Below, one piece after another: positions 10,941 through 20,785 of a stretch of 64,000 bases of DNA. Each line of letters starts with the position of its first letter. Positions within the stretch are counted from its first letter, which is position 1. The stretch is taken from NCBI GenBank assembly GCA_014904985.1, contig MU129057.1, positions 62,655 to 126,654 on the forward strand. Direction: 5' to 3'. The notes beneath the pieces are model-generated. The model did no database searches, had not been told where the DNA came from, and was given only the letters and a program-made list of their open reading frames with translations. The position numbers and the translations under genes were made by a program. The DNA comes from Hydnum rufescens UP504. Its lineage: Eukaryota; Basidiomycota; Agaricomycetes; Cantharellales; Hydnaceae.

Positions 10941-11047
10941 CTAGAATATCAAAATATATGTTAGTTAAGGTTATAATTCAGTGCAAAAAGACCAGCTTTC
11001 ACTGGTCTTTTTGCGCGACTGTATCTATTGGGGGGGGCAACACTCAC
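10941..11047 (-). other. Intron-like unit (107 bp), canonical splice sites
   Basis: AAG|GTGAGTGTTG donor, B stem-loop with changed core GACCAG/CTGGTC at 10,981-11,016, CTAACATA branch region and ATTCTAG acceptor. The same unit is repeated after the gap at 12,841-12,950. Confidence 0.65.
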
Positions 11048-11865
11048 CTTAAATAGTACCACACTGCCACAGCGGGTGTGGTTCCTGGGCCACCCATTGG
11101 GCAGTCGTCATTTCTTTTGGTTTGGCTCTTGCCATTCGGGCCTCATCATGCAGTGGGTTTCGTCTCGGGCCTTAGGCCATAATCAAAATAATAAAAGCTA
11201 TGTTAGTATAAGAATTCAAAGTGGCGCAAAAAGGTAGCTTGTGCTACTCTTTTGTGCTATTGTATCTACAGACAAAACCCACCTTATGACCACACACCCG
11301 CAGCATGGGTGTGTGGTCGTGTGGTTTGTGGGTCATCATCGTCGTCCTTCTGTTGCTGGGTGTGGCTGCATAGTTGCGAAATTCAATGCTGGCAATTGCC
11401 GATACTCAAGAAGTGCCCAAGTGCTGATGCTACAAGCACAATACAGATTGATAGCAAGCATGTAGATGTGAAATATAGAATATACAATAAATATTTGTTT
11501 AAAAATGTGAAGAAGAGGATAAAAATGAGCCAGAGCTCAATAAGGGATGATATGCCTCATTGCAAAGTGGATTAGATCACTTCTATGCATCAGAATTGGC
11601 CCAAATTTAATATAGTGATGGTATATATACACCCTACATGGGCAACCAATTATATTAGATGATTCTGGCATTTTTCAATTTTTCACACCTTCAATTCCCT
11701 AAATAGGAATGAAGGCATGAAAAATTGAAAAATGCCAGAATTGTCTGATATAATTGGTTGACCATGTAGGGTGTATATATACCATCACTATATTTAAATT
11801 TGGGCCAATTCTGATGCATAGAAGTGATCTAATCCACTTTGCAATGAGGCATATCATCCCTTATT

Positions 11866-12637
11866 NNNNNNNNNNNNNNNNNNNNNNNNNNNNNNNNNNN
11901 NNNNNNNNNNNNNNNNNNNNNNNNNNNNNNNNNNNNNNNNNNNNNNNNNNNNNNNNNNNNNNNNNNNNNNNNNNNNNNNNNNNNNNNNNNNNNNNNNNNN
12001 NNNNNNNNNNNNNNNNNNNNNNNNNNNNNNNNNNNNNNNNNNNNNNNNNNNNNNNNNNNNNNNNNNNNNNNNNNNNNNNNNNNNNNNNNNNNNNNNNNNN
12101 NNNNNNNNNNNNNNNNNNNNNNNNNNNNNNNNNNNNNNNNNNNNNNNNNNNNNNNNNNNNNNNNNNNNNNNNNNNNNNNNNNNNNNNNNNNNNNNNNNNN
12201 NNNNNNNNNNNNNNNNNNNNNNNNNNNNNNNNNNNNNNNNNNNNNNNNNNNNNNNNNNNNNNNNNNNNNNNNNNNNNNNNNNNNNNNNNNNNNNNNNNNN
12301 NNNNNNNNNNNNNNNNNNNNNNNNNNNNNNNNNNNNNNNNNNNNNNNNNNNNNNNNNNNNNNNNNNNNNNNNNNNNNNNNNNNNNNNNNNNNNNNNNNNN
12401 NNNNNNNNNNNNNNNNNNNNNNNNNNNNNNNNNNNNNNNNNNNNNNNNNNNNNNNNNNNNNNNNNNNNNNNNNNNNNNNNNNNNNNNNNNNNNNNNNNNN
12501 NNNNNNNNNNNNNNNNNNNNNNNNNNNNNNNNNNNNNNNNNNNNNNNNNNNNNNNNNNNNNNNNNNNNNNNNNNNNNNNNNNNNNNNNNNNNNNNNNNNN
12601 NNNNNNNNNNNNNNNNNNNNNNNNNNNNNNNNNNNNN
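11866..12637. other. Assembly gap (772 N)
   Basis: An unbroken run of N. The sequence before it (10,895-11,865) repeats the sequence after it (12,796-13,779), so the gap size and the duplication are both doubtful. Confidence 0.95.
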
Positions 12638-12840
12638 AGCAAATTCAAAGTAGTGCAAAAAGAGCAGCTTTCGCTGCTCTTTTTGCACCATTGGGGACAC
12701 ATACCTTGAATGTATAACCAGACACTTGCCATGGTGGGGTGTCTGGTTTGTGTTGGTTTATCGTTCAGTGGAGTGTTCATTGGGTTTTCACTTGTGTAGT
12801 TTCGGTTGGTGCTCATGCGGATGGTGGTTCAAAGCGTGAC

Positions 12841-12950
12841 CTAGAATATCAAAATATATGTTAGTTAAGGTTATAATTCAGTGCAAAAAGACCAGCTTTC
12901 ACTGGTCTTTTTGCGCGACTGTATCTATTGGGGGGGGGGGCAACACTCAC
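12841..12950 (-). other. Intron-like unit (110 bp)
   Basis: AAG|GTGAGTGTTG donor, B stem-loop GCAAAAAGACCAG/CTGGTCTTTTTGC, CTAACATA and ATTCTAG on the minus strand. The exon-like segment before it (13,091-12,951) is 141 nt. Confidence 0.65.
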
Positions 12951-13091
12951 CTTAAATAGTACCACACCTGCCACAGCGGGTGTGGTTCCTGGGGCCACCC
13001 ATTGGGCAGTCCGTCATTTCTTTTGGTTTGGCTCTTGCCATTCGGGCCCTCATCATGCAGTGGGTTTTCGTCTCGGGCCTTAGGCCATAAT

Positions 13092-13193
13092 CTAAAATAA
13101 TAAAAGCTATGTTAGTATAAGAATTCAAAGTGGCGCAAAAAGAGTAGCTTGTGCTACTCTTTTTGTGCTATTGTATCTACAGACAAAACTCAC
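13092..13193 (-). other. Intron-like unit (102 bp), first of the minus-strand series
   Basis: AAG|GTGAGTTTTG donor, B stem-loop with core GAGTAGC/GCTACTC, ACTAACATAGC and TATTTTAG acceptor on the minus strand. It mirrors the plus-strand intron at 14,037-14,141 about the palindrome centred at 13,614. Confidence 0.65.
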
Positions 13194-13289
13194 CTTATGA
13201 CCACACACCCGCAGCAGTGGGTGTGTGGTCGTGTGGTTGTGGGGTCATCATCGTCGTCCTTCTGTTGCTGGGTGTGGCTGCATAGTTGC

Positions 13290-13939
13290 GAAATTCAATG
13301 CTGGCAATTGCCGATACTCAAGAAGTGCCCAAGTGCTGATGCTACAAGCACAATACAGATTGATAGCAAGCATGTAGATGTGAAATATAGAATATACAAT
13401 AAATATTTGTTTAAAATGTGAAGAAGAGGATAAAAATGAGCCAGAGCTCAATAAGGGATGATATGCCTCATTGCAAAGTGGATTAGATCACTTCTATGCA
13501 TCAGAATTGGCCCAAATTTAAATATAGTGATGGTATATATACACCCTACATGGGCAACCAATTATATTAGATGATTCTGGCATTTTTCAATTTTTCACAC
13601 CTTCAATTCCCTAAATAGGGAATTGAAGGCATGAAAAATTGAAAAATGCCAGAATTGTCTGATATAATTGGTTGACCATGTAGGGTGTATATATACCATC
13701 ACTATATTTAAATTTGGGCCAATTCTGATGCATAGAAGTGATCTAATCCACTTTGCAATGAGGCATATCATCCCTTATTGAGCTCTGGCTCATTTTTATC
13801 CTCTTCTTCACATTTTTAAACAAATATTTATTGTATATTCTATATTTCACATCTACATGCTTGCTATCAATCTGTATTGTGCTTGTAGCATCAGCACTTG
13901 AGCGCTTCTTGAGTATTGGCAATTGCCAGCATTGAATTT
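13290..13939. repeat. ~650-bp near-perfect palindrome (head-to-head inverted duplication)
   Basis: The centre is CCTTCAATTCCC|TAAATA|GGGAATTGAAGG at 13,600-13,629. Reading outwards, both arms run through GGTATATATACACC, the GAGCTCTGGCTC block, AAACAAATATTTATTG and GGCAATTGCCRRYACTC-type sequence. Similarity continues less strictly through hairpin A and the first intron on each side (13,092 and 14,141). It looks like a shared divergent promoter for the minus- and plus-strand units. Confidence 0.8.
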
Positions 13940-13997
13940 TGGATCGTTCTTCTCATCTCCGAAACCACAACAAACAACTGCCTGGAAAGGCAAGCGC

Positions 13998-14033
13998 ATG
14001 ACCACACACCCGCCACCATGGGTGTGTGGTCAT
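13998..14033 (+). other. Hairpin A, perfect 14-bp stem
   Basis: ATGACCACACACCC and GGGTGTGTGGTCAT flank an 8-base loop. The stem begins with an ATG and ends 3 bases before the splice donor. In plus-strand sense it would read MTTHPPPWVCGHK. Confidence 0.7.
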
Positions 14034-14036
14034 AAG

Positions 14037-14141
14037 GTGAGTTTTTTTGCTAGTAGGTATGACGGCACAAAAAGAGCAGTGAAAGCTGCTCTTTTTGCTC
14101 TGCTTTGAAACTTTTTACTAACGTGACTTTAATTGTTCTAG
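14037..14141 (+). other. Plus-strand intron-like unit (105 bp) with hairpin B
   Basis: AAG|GTGAGTTTTT donor, B stem-loop CAAAAAGAGCAG/CTGCTCTTTTTG at 14,068-14,097, TTTTTACTAACGTGAC (a match to the fungal branch-point consensus) and TTGTTCTAG acceptor. This is the best-formed intron of the family. Confidence 0.75.
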
Positions 14142-14775
14142 ATTGAGGCTTCGTTCAACACATGATGATAGCCCATGAAATAACAAGAACCCAAATGGCA
14201 GCCCGACACGTGACCCACAGCAAGGGGCCAATGCATGAAATATGGCAGCACACCAAATGAGGATGCAATGTTGTAAGCGGGAATTTGAAGTCGACTCCAG
14301 CTACAGTCCACGATATGAGATCGAGAACGAAGAGAAGGGATCACGGGATCAATCTGGGTGTTCAGGTCCTTGTGAAGGAATGGTCTTTGGAAAGGGAGAA
14401 TGTACTGCTCTGATAGAGACTATCTAAACAGAGAATGAAAGGATCAAATCACACACTAAGTCCTCCTCTTGAGAACCTATCAAAAGCATGATAAGTAGTG
14501 CTTATGTTGTGGAGTTTACCCTAGGACCAGTGGCAGTTTGTTAAGCCTTCAAAACTGGGGATGAGGGGGAAAGACAATCAAAATTCGCATATCCTGCACT
14601 TAATATACATCACAGAAAAATTCTATGGTAACCGGAAGAAAGGTGGGATTAAGGCGAAAATGATGAAAAAGAAATCAAGTCAAAAGCTTGAAAACTGAAG
14701 GAGATATTCAATTAACAAGTCAGAACAGGGGAATATGGCTTAACCAAGGTATTCCTCCTCTCCTACTGAACAGAA

Positions 14776-15548
14776 TCCCTTGGGGAAAGGTGGAACTGGT
14801 CGCCCTAGACGTACCCTCCATCGGACATAGGGCGCCGGAACCATAATTGCCTTTAGTAATCAGAAAAGCGGAGGTAAAAGTGAAATGAGACATGGGGAGA
14901 CTAAATCACAGAAAGCCGAGTTCTAATCCGCTCGTTTTTCCCTTGGTACCATTCGATGCGGATTTTCAGCGTCTTTCCAGGGGTGTTCGTTACTAACTAA
15001 TTGGATCAAAACTGGTGAAGATATTCGTGAAATACTGAAGGATAGTGTGGAGCATGAGGTAAAATCGACCTGGAGGATGCAGTTCGTATCCGATAAACGT
15101 GTGTGTGGTACCGTTGGATAGGCATTGATCGTAGCTTTCTGGGAGCTATCTTGCCGAGTCGATCCGATCAAAAATGAGGGAGATATTCACGAAATACTCC
15201 TTGAGAGTATGGGAATAGCCCCTATTTAACATGTGACTAATCCGTGAGTTGGATCCAAGGATTAGGTGATCTTGATTATATAATTGGGACTCATATATCA
15301 CCCTTGAGGCAATGGCACAGAAGACTGGATTGAGCATCAATGAAGAGGGCAAGTTGAATTGCCAAAGCCACAATTGGCTGGACTTGAGGTAAATACAAAA
15401 TCAGGGTGGTCTGTTGAAGACCTGGAGGTGGACAAACAATTGTCTCGTATACAAGGTGGAGGAGAAGTGAGTAGGCCACAGTTTTGAAGAGGGAATCTGG
15501 CTTATTTAATAAAAAAGGAATGACGGGGAAATGAGATCTCTCTCTTTT
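14776..15548. repeat. Spacer with two ~160-bp units of the dispersed element
   Basis: TTGGTACCATTCGATGCGGA at about 14,943 and TGGTACCGTTGGATAGG at about 15,105 are 162 bp apart and align with the units at 6,255-6,780. The remainder holds no recognised gene. Confidence 0.5.
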
Positions 15549-16545
15549 GAGCTCTGGCTCATTTTTATCCTCTTCTTCACATTTTTAAACAAATATTTAT
15601 TGTATATTCTATATTTCACATCTACATGCTTGCTATCAATCTGTATTGTGCTTGTAGCATCAGCACTTGAGCGCTTCTTGAGTATTGGCAATTGCCAGCA
15701 TTGAATTTTGGATCGTTCTTCTCATCTCCGAAACCACAACAAACAACTGCCTGGAAAGGCAAGCGCATGACCACACACCCGCCACCATGGGTGTGTGGTC
15801 ATAAGGTGAGTTTTTTTGCTAGTAGGTATGACGGCACAAAAAGAGCAGTGAAAGCTGCTCTTTTTGCTCTGCTTTGAAACTTTTTACTAACGTGACTTTA
15901 ATTGTTCTAGATTGAGGCTTCGTTCAACACATGATGATAGCCCATGAAATAACAAGAACCCAAATGGCAGCCCGACACGTGACCCACAGCAAGGGGCCAA
16001 TGCATGAAATATGGCAGCACACCAAATGAGGATGCAATGTTGTAAGCGGGAATTTGAAGTCGACTCCAGCTACAGTCCACGATATGAGATCGAGAACGAA
16101 GAGAAGGGATCACGGGATCAATCTGGGTGTTCAGGTCCTTGTGAAGGAATGGTCTTTGGAAAGGGAGAATGTACTGCTCTGATAGAGACTATCTAAACAG
16201 AGAATGAAAGGATCAAATCACACACTAAGTCCTCCTCTTGAGAACCTATCAAAAGCATGATAAGTAGTGCTTATGTTGTGGAGTTTACCCTAGGACCAGT
16301 GGCAGTTTGTTAAGCCTTCAAAACTGGGGATGAGGGGGAAAGACAATCAAAATTCGCATATCCTGCACTTAATATACATCACAGAAAAATGCTATGGTAA
16401 CCGGCAGAAAGGTGGGATTAAGGCGAAAATGATGAAAAAGAAATCAAGTCAAAATCTTGAAAACTGAAGGAGATATTCAATTAACAAGTCAGAACAGGGG
16501 AATATGGCTTAACCAAGGTATTCCTCCTCTCCTACTGAACAGAAG
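15549..16545 (+). repeat. 1-kb direct repeat, copy 2
   Basis: Nearly identical to 13,782-14,775 (offset 1,769 bp), including hairpin A and the intron. It lacks the palindromic left arm, so the duplication covered only the plus-strand half. Confidence 0.85.
15806..15910 (+). other. Plus-strand intron-like unit, second copy
   Basis: Identical in every splice and stem feature to the unit at 14,037-14,141. Confidence 0.75.
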
Positions 16546-16549
16546 AGAT

Positions 16550-17592
16550 CAATCCATCCATGCACTTGTCCCATTATCAACCAGCAACAAAAACATCTTA
16601 ACCACTGGACTACAACAAATTAATCTCCAAGAACTCAGAAATATCCTTTGATTTCATCTCCCATTGCCACAAATAACTTCCAGAACCTCACAGATAAGAA
16701 AGATAACACTCCCTTGACTACCCTTTTGTTCTGTTTATGAATGACTCACCCTCCTTGCAACCACTTTATGAAAGATAACACCTTCTTAGCAACCCTTTTG
16801 TTCTGTTTATGAATGACTCACCTATCTTGCAACCACTTTATGAATGACTCACCTATCATGCAACCACTTTATGAATGACTCACCCTCCTTGACAACCCTA
16901 TTGTTCTCACATATGACTCACCTAGGAGTGAGTCATATTCTTTAAACACAGCCACCTTCAGAAAGGTATAAAAGCTGGTAGATTTTCCTGTATCCCCCCA
17001 TCATCTTCTCACTACTGGAATATACTACTGTCTACAAATCTGCTTGCATCTTAAGAGAGTACTGATCTAAAGCCATCTGGAGCTAAGTCATATACAAGGT
17101 TGTTAAGACTAAGTCACTGGAAGCCCTCTATGCGAAATACTGAGCCAAGGATAGTTGCAGAACCTAAGGTTAGAGTTGCTGGACATCCAAGGAAAGGTGA
17201 GTAAAAACAAAGTTAAGTCAGAAGAAGAAAGAAACACATTGACATACTAAATCAAGCTTAAACTAGTCTAGAGTCCTCTTTAGAATCCGCATTTTGACCA
17301 GGAGGATACAAATAGGTACCTACAAATAGCAGTAAACAGTTCAATACAACACGTATAAGCCTTCACAGCATCACATCCCACGATATATCATTGACTATAG
17401 CTAGTCCATACCACAATCTTATCCTCCACTGAATACCATACCTAACTTGTTAGAGAGTGATCAACCATCAGAGCGAACCAGCCCATTGAATAAAAACAGA
17501 AATACAGTCTCCCATCTACACACTGGCTGAACCAGAGTTTGATTTGACAGTCATCGGAGCTCCCAATCCTTCTTCTATACCGGGGTAAATGA
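16550..17592 (+). repeat. Repeat element with TATA box and 5' leader, copy 1
   Basis: Homologous to 19,670-20,785 over its whole length. It starts with a tRNA-like head in inverse orientation (ACCACTGGACTA at about 16,605). Tandem short repeats (TTTATGAATGACTCACC) lie at 16,735-16,920. Then come GGTATAAAAGC at 16,965-16,985, a conserved leader with AGTTGCAGAACCTAAGGTTAGAG, a splice donor AAAGGTGAGTA near 17,193, and a shared right end CCTTCTTCTATA. No coding capacity was seen. The class is unknown; it could be the 5' part of a retroelement. Confidence 0.55.
16972..16982 (+). promoter_or_regulatory. TATA-like box of the repeated leader
   Basis: GGTATAAAAGC precedes a conserved leader and donor-like site. 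The second repeat copy keeps GTATATAAGC at about 20,065-20,080 in the same context, so this is probably the promoter of the element. Confidence 0.45.
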
Positions 17593-19104
17593 CAACTTAC
17601 CAACAGCATTATCAACTCCCTGCTCTTGCCAAGACAGTTCCAAATCCTGTGATGTGATGACGGTTTGCCAGCCCTTTTCCCACAGTCTTTTCTTGAGCTC
17701 TTCAAGCCATTCCGCTGGGCCATTTGTGGATATGAATATATTGTTGAGGTCAGCGTCTGGATGCTCTTCTCGTAACTTGTCGAGTCTCTTCACAATGTTG
17801 TCAATCTCGATCCAGCATCGATTGAGCACATATTGGGCCCTGCTCACAGAGTCTGAGGGTGGATTGAATTGGTTGGGAAGAAAGGGGAGGTGATTCCATC
17901 CCTCAAAACTAGCAAACATTGATAGCCACTTGCAGTCTATATGAAAAAACCATATATGGTCCTAAGGCTATATCAAGTAAAATGACAAGCAATGGAATGT
18001 ATGACATTTATAGTCCCCTCTGTGGAGGTGCATGGTCAATAGACCCGGAATATGAGATAAATTATTAACAGAAAGTGAGGGTGTGAGTTGACTGATTCAT
18101 GGAGCGAGTGCAGGCAGATTCCGCTCTACACCGGAGAGAACAATGGGTGACCAAGCAAAATGCATAAGAACAGGCAATTTGGAATACATCGACCACAATG
18201 AAATGAGTCTCTCAGAGCCAAGGAGTCTCATTGAGAGGGTGTGCTCATTAGCACCTCATCAAGGTATATGATGGGGGTATATTCTCAAACTTACCTGAAG
18301 TCAATTATCCAAGGTGTCGCAAACAATATATTGATGCATCGGTGTTCAATGCTCTGAATGTATTTTGCCCACTTTTTGACGATATCGATTCCCTTGTCCT
18401 TGTTGAAGTCCACACCAATCTGAGCATTGACTATGGCTGTGTTGATATGGAGATGCTCGGACTCTGGGCATACACAATCCCACCATTCAACTGAAACAGA
18501 TCATGGAGCAGGATCACCAGGTGGCCAAGGGGAGCCCATAGTGGGACTGTTTATGTAGGCTGTCAAGGGGACCCTGGCTGGTCTCACTTTATAGGGCAAA
18601 CCCATGAGGTGACCATCACTGGTGATGGGAACAAATGGCCAATTGTTGAGATCCCAGGTGAAGGGTGTGAAAATGTATGTGCGTTGAGCCAAATAGGCAA
18701 TATATGTATTGAGTAGCCTAGTTGGGTTGTCAATGAACTAAAATAAGCATCCATCTCAAGTGCCCATGTTTCTTGCAATTGGTTGTTCAAGCCAAGCTGA
18801 GCAAAATAATAAGATTGGATGAATCCAAAGGTATGAATCCAAGCTCACCCCCCATATTTGATTGCCAAAGTGCAGCATCTTCACTGAACAAGACGTCATT
18901 AATCGCATTGTGTGAGAATGAATGCATAACACATACCTGAGCGCCCTTCAGGGTAAGGTAGGTCCAAGTTATGTTGAGGGAGGCATCTCTCCTCATCCTG
19001 CAGGTCAGGGTATAGCAGGGGTAGTGAGGTATTTTCATTGGAGTAGATGGGAAACACATCAGTTTGTAGCAGAAACTGCCATATAAACACAAGAATGAGC
19101 AGTG
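17592..19104 (-). pseudogene. O-fucosyltransferase-like gene fragment, truncated at both ends
   Basis: Minus-strand exons carry motifs I associate with a fungal secretory-pathway fucosyltransferase-like family: RCLPQHNLDLPYPEGRSG (about 18,950), then RTYIFTPFTWDLNNWPFVP and the following SDGHLMGLPYKVRPARVPL (18,560-18,690), EWWDCVCPESEHLHINTAIV (about 18,430), and NRCWIEIDNIVKRLDKLREE then NIFISTNGPAEWLEELKKRL and LELSWQEQGVDNAV (17,600-17,830). The 3' part ends at a good donor (GTAAGT, 17,596-17,601) within 10 bases of the repeat element, so the downstream exon is gone. The 5' part begins where another copy of the same repeat ends (19,105), and the apparent ATG at 19,118-19,120 lies in repeat sequence. 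It is probably non-functional. The family assignment is from memory of the motif pattern. Confidence 0.6.
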
Positions 19105-20785
19105 TGGAAGATAAAAACATCCAGTATCAGAAAATGCGAAATTACACTACTTCCAGCCATTGGACGATCACATGACCAATTATAAAATTAATTATGGCTA
19201 TGCAAAGAAACCAAATTCGTTCTATAACTCCGTCAGTTTTGATCGGAGAGGTGCACCCATGTAACGCTTAGAAAGATACGATTCACACCTTTCTAAAGGT
19301 ACCAAACACAAGTTGAACGGACCAAAACTGCACTCTCCAGGCCAATTTTACTATCAAAATCTGGGATTTCCAGTAAAAAATGAATATCTCCATCAGTTCA
19401 CATTCAATCCTCTCGGAACAATTGCGCCTGGAAAGATATAAAAAATCCGCATCCAATGGTACCAAGCGCGCGAAGAACAGATCAAAACTGAACTCTACAG
19501 AACGATATTACTATCAGAATCAACACCCATCAGTAAAAAACGAATTTCTCTGTCAGTTTACACCAGATCTGCTCGGAACCACCGCGCTCAGAAAGCTGTT
19601 AAAAATCCCCATCGAATGATACCAAGCACGCCTATTACGGATACAAACTGCTGTCTCTGCATCGAATCCCACACCATGCACTTGTTCCTTTTATTAACCA
19701 GTAACAAAAACACCTTAACCACTGGACTATGCTCAGATTAATCTCCAGAACCCGGAGATGTCCCTTAATTTCGCTTCCCATGAGCCCCAAAACACATCAC
19801 AAGACCAGTGACATCATGCTCCAACCACTCCACAAGCTCAGCAAACTAGTGACATCATTCCCTTTATGAATCCTTTTGTTCTCTTTATGAATGACATCAC
19901 TATGACATCACACTCTATGGATGACTCAGCTATGACCGCATTATGACATCATTTCTTTATTACTCTTCTGTTCTACTCCACTATGACTCCCCCATGACAT
20001 CACTATGATCTCATAGCTTTATTACTCTTTTGTTCTTGCTCCATGCACAGCCACCTTCAGATAGGTATATAAGCTAGCAGATTTTCTTGTTCCCCCCCCA
20101 TCTCCTCACTCTGGAAATCAACCACTGTCAACTACTGTCTACCATTCTGCTTAATATCTAAAGAACTGTCTATCTAAAGCCATCTGGAGCTAAGTCATCT
20201 TCAAGGTTGTTGAGACCAAGCTACTGGAAGCCATCTATGCGAAATACTGAAGCCAAGGATAGTTGCAGAACCTAAGGTTAGAGTTGCTGGACATCCAAGG
20301 AAAAGGTAAGCATAACAAAATATGAGTCAGGGAAGAAGATTGAAGCATACTAACCAAACTAACCAAGCACTGACTATTCTATAGCCCACAGATATCCGCA
20401 TTTTGACTAGGAGGACGTAAACAAGGACACACAAATATCAGTAAATGGACAAACACAACACGAACACATATAAGCCTTTCCATAAGCATCCCAGACGCAT
20501 AAGCCTTCCTATAAGCACCCTCCACATATAAGCCTTTCTATAAGCATTCTATACAACATATAAGCCTTCCTATAAGCATCTACGATATATCATTGACTAT
20601 TGCTAGTCCATATCACATTCCATTCTCCAATAAACACATACATATCTTGCAGAGAGTGATCAACCATTGAAGCGAACCAACCCATTTGAATAAACAAAAA
20701 CACAGTCTCCTATCTACACACTGGCTGAACCAGATTTTGATTTGACAGTCATCGGAGCTCCCAACCCTTCTTCTATAGCGGTGGG
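19105..20785 (+). repeat. Repeat element, copy 2: ~160-bp units, tRNA-like head, TATA and leader
   Basis: From the left: the inverse of the body seen at 6,255-6,780 (units ending at about 19,298, 19,457 and 19,618, spacing 159-161 bp); the inverted head with ATCGAATCCC and ACCACTGGACTATG (19,658-19,730); short TGACATCA-rich repeats; GTATATAAGC; the leader with AACCTAAGGTTAGAG and donor AAAGGTAAGC (about 20,303); tandem ATATAAGCCTTYC repeats (20,470-20,570); and the right end CCTTCTTCTATAG. This is the fullest copy in the window. Confidence 0.6.

Larger units (their letters stand above)
8839..11320 (-). repeat. Array of intron-like units with alternating hairpins A and B (left block)
   Basis: Read on the minus strand each unit has an exon-like segment ending in palindrome A, a splice donor, palindrome B (GCAAAAGGAGCAGC ... 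GCTGCTCCTTTTGC type), a branch-point-like CTAAC or CTAAT, and a TAG acceptor. B hairpins are at about 8,880, 9,115, 9,801, 10,009, 10,350, 10,589, 10,831, 10,981 and 11,224. Donors are canonical on the right (GTAAGT, GTGAGT) and decay to poly-T on the left (GTTTTT). The two exon-like segments tested in full (10,549-10,399 and 10,302-10,075) contain stops in all three frames, so a protein product is unlikely. Introner-like elements are known in fungi; this clustered arrangement is not one I recognise. Confidence 0.65.
12638..13250 (-). repeat. Array of intron-like units with hairpins A and B (right block)
   Basis: This continues the left array after the gap. There are three B stem-loops (about 12,654-12,688, 12,881-12,916 and 13,134-13,168), each inside a unit with donor GTATGT or GTGAGT and acceptor TAG on the minus strand. 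The hairpin A at 12,718-12,749 is CCAGACAC/GTGTCTGG instead of CCACACAC/GTGTGTGG, a paired change on both arms. Most of this block matches 10,895-11,320. Confidence 0.65.
13782..14775 (+). repeat. 1-kb direct repeat, copy 1 (plus-strand intron/hairpin unit)
   Basis: This stretch repeats almost exactly at 15,549-16,545; I see only a few substitutions (for example AAATTCTATGG versus AAATGCTATGG). It holds a plus-strand unit: a short open stretch ending in MTTHPPPWVCGHK, hairpin A at 13,998-14,033, the intron at 14,037-14,141 and about 600 bp with no long frame. Confidence 0.85.

Noticed and set aside
11754..12816. Three very long reading frames across the gap (up to 320 residues)
   Set aside because: They consist almost entirely of undefined residues from the N run and have no coding meaning.
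13902..14108. Short plus-strand frame reading PALNFGSFFSSPKPQQ then MTTHPPPWVCGHK as a peptide gene
   Set aside because: It has no upstream ATG in frame before the hairpin, ends inside the intron, and equivalent segments of other units are not open; the apparent peptide is a by-product of the palindrome.
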